A DNA stretch of 6,495 bases, from NCBI GenBank assembly GCA_007129145.1, contig SKWC01000271.1:1-6495 (forward strand). Reading direction: 5' to 3'. This document shows positions 6,220 to 6,495 of this stretch, piece by piece (position 1 is the first letter of the stretch; the number at the start of each line of letters is the position of its first letter). The notes beneath the pieces are model-generated. The model was not told the DNA's origin and did no database searches. It worked only from the letters and a program-made list of their open reading frames with translations. Source of the stretch: Rubritepida sp. (lineage in GTDB: Bacteria; Pseudomonadota; Alphaproteobacteria; Acetobacterales; Acetobacteraceae). The position numbers and the translations under genes are program-made.

Positions 6220-6495
6220 GATCGACGCGAAGAACCATCAGGGCCTACCGCCCTTCGCCACCTATGTGGCGCGCACCATCCTGATGCACACGCTGGCCTT
6301 CAACGAGCCGCTGAAGGGCCTTTCGGCCGAACATCTGCGCTACGCGGTCATCGGCCCTGCGCTCGACCTTGCGTTCGTCGAGGAGGCGCGGAAGGCATTC
6401 GTTGCGCAATCCGCCTATCTCGATGACCGGCCCGGGGCGCCGATGCGCTTCCTGGTGGAAGCGAACCTGACGCAGATCATCCGGCGCGAAGAGCA
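6220..6495 (+). pseudogene. Internal fragment of a DUF499-like large AAA ATPase; 5' part lost at the IS66 end, 3' part beyond window
   Basis: The frame read as ATC GAC GCG from 6221 stays open to the right edge (91 codons). It contains FATYVARTILMHTLAFNE, then LKGLSAEHLRYAVIGPALD, FVEEARKAFVAQSAYLDDR and MRFLVEANLTQIIRREE. This order (an ART-I helix, an LR-ava-gP block, a YLdd turn, then RF..EaNL-qii) resembles the post-Walker region of DUF499 ATPases and PglY-like proteins. Those are large proteins of roughly 1000 residues, often encoded beside DNA methyltransferases, helicases or phosphatases in phage-defence loci. No Walker A or B motif falls in the visible part. The frame runs upstream through the IS end without a stop until at least 6116, so a fusion starting inside the IS is formally possible, but I see no ribosome binding site. 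I call it a pseudogene because its upstream half is absent from the other IS flank. The family assignment is from recalled motifs only. Confidence 0.6.

Noticed and set aside
3640..6227. Target site duplication GGTGTACG / GATCGACG
   Set aside because: Only 5 of 8 bases match, which is not convincing for a duplication, and the flanks belong to different genes.
6208..6426. 72-codon plus-strand frame starting MHAYDRREEPSG
   Set aside because: It straddles the IS right end and is out of frame with the DUF499-like translation, which continues to the window edge and has family-like motifs.
1..6495. CRISPR array, tRNA or rRNA genes, integrase or phage attachment sites
   Set aside because: I saw no regularly spaced repeats, no cloverleaf-like segment and no conserved rRNA sequence; the only mobile element recognised is the IS66.

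Overview
This is a GC-rich window (by eye roughly 70% G+C, with strong G/C third-position bias). It fits a high-GC alphaproteobacterium, possibly an Acetobacteraceae or Rhodospirillales relative. That placement is an inference from composition and gene content, since the window holds no marker gene.

Left part (1-3209): two divergently transcribed genes share a 126-bp intergenic region. The minus-strand gene runs off the left edge. It encodes a SAM domain, a class III nucleotide cyclase domain and the start of what looks like the AAA-ATPase module common in such proteins. The plus-strand gene encodes a SulP (SLC26-type) anion transporter with a STAS domain and a C-terminal cyclic-nucleotide-binding domain that has a full phosphate-binding-cassette motif. 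A cyclase next to a transporter with a cyclic-nucleotide sensor suggests local cAMP (or cGMP) control of anion transport.

Middle (3317-3647, minus): only the C-terminal ~109 residues of a manganese catalase remain. They are cut at their 5' side exactly where an insertion sequence begins.

Right part (3648-6219): a complete IS66-family insertion sequence of 2572 bp. It has matching GTAAGCGT termini and the three genes tnpA, tnpB and tnpC, and the DDE triad of TnpC is intact. It looks potentially active.

Far right (6220-6495): a reading frame open to the window edge resembles an internal part of a DUF499-type large AAA ATPase, a family often found in phage-defence loci. Its 5' part is not on the other side of the IS, and the IS is not flanked by an 8-bp duplication. 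The IS therefore sits at a rearrangement joint between two unrelated broken genes, not at a simple insertion. If a defence locus exists, most of it lies beyond the right edge.
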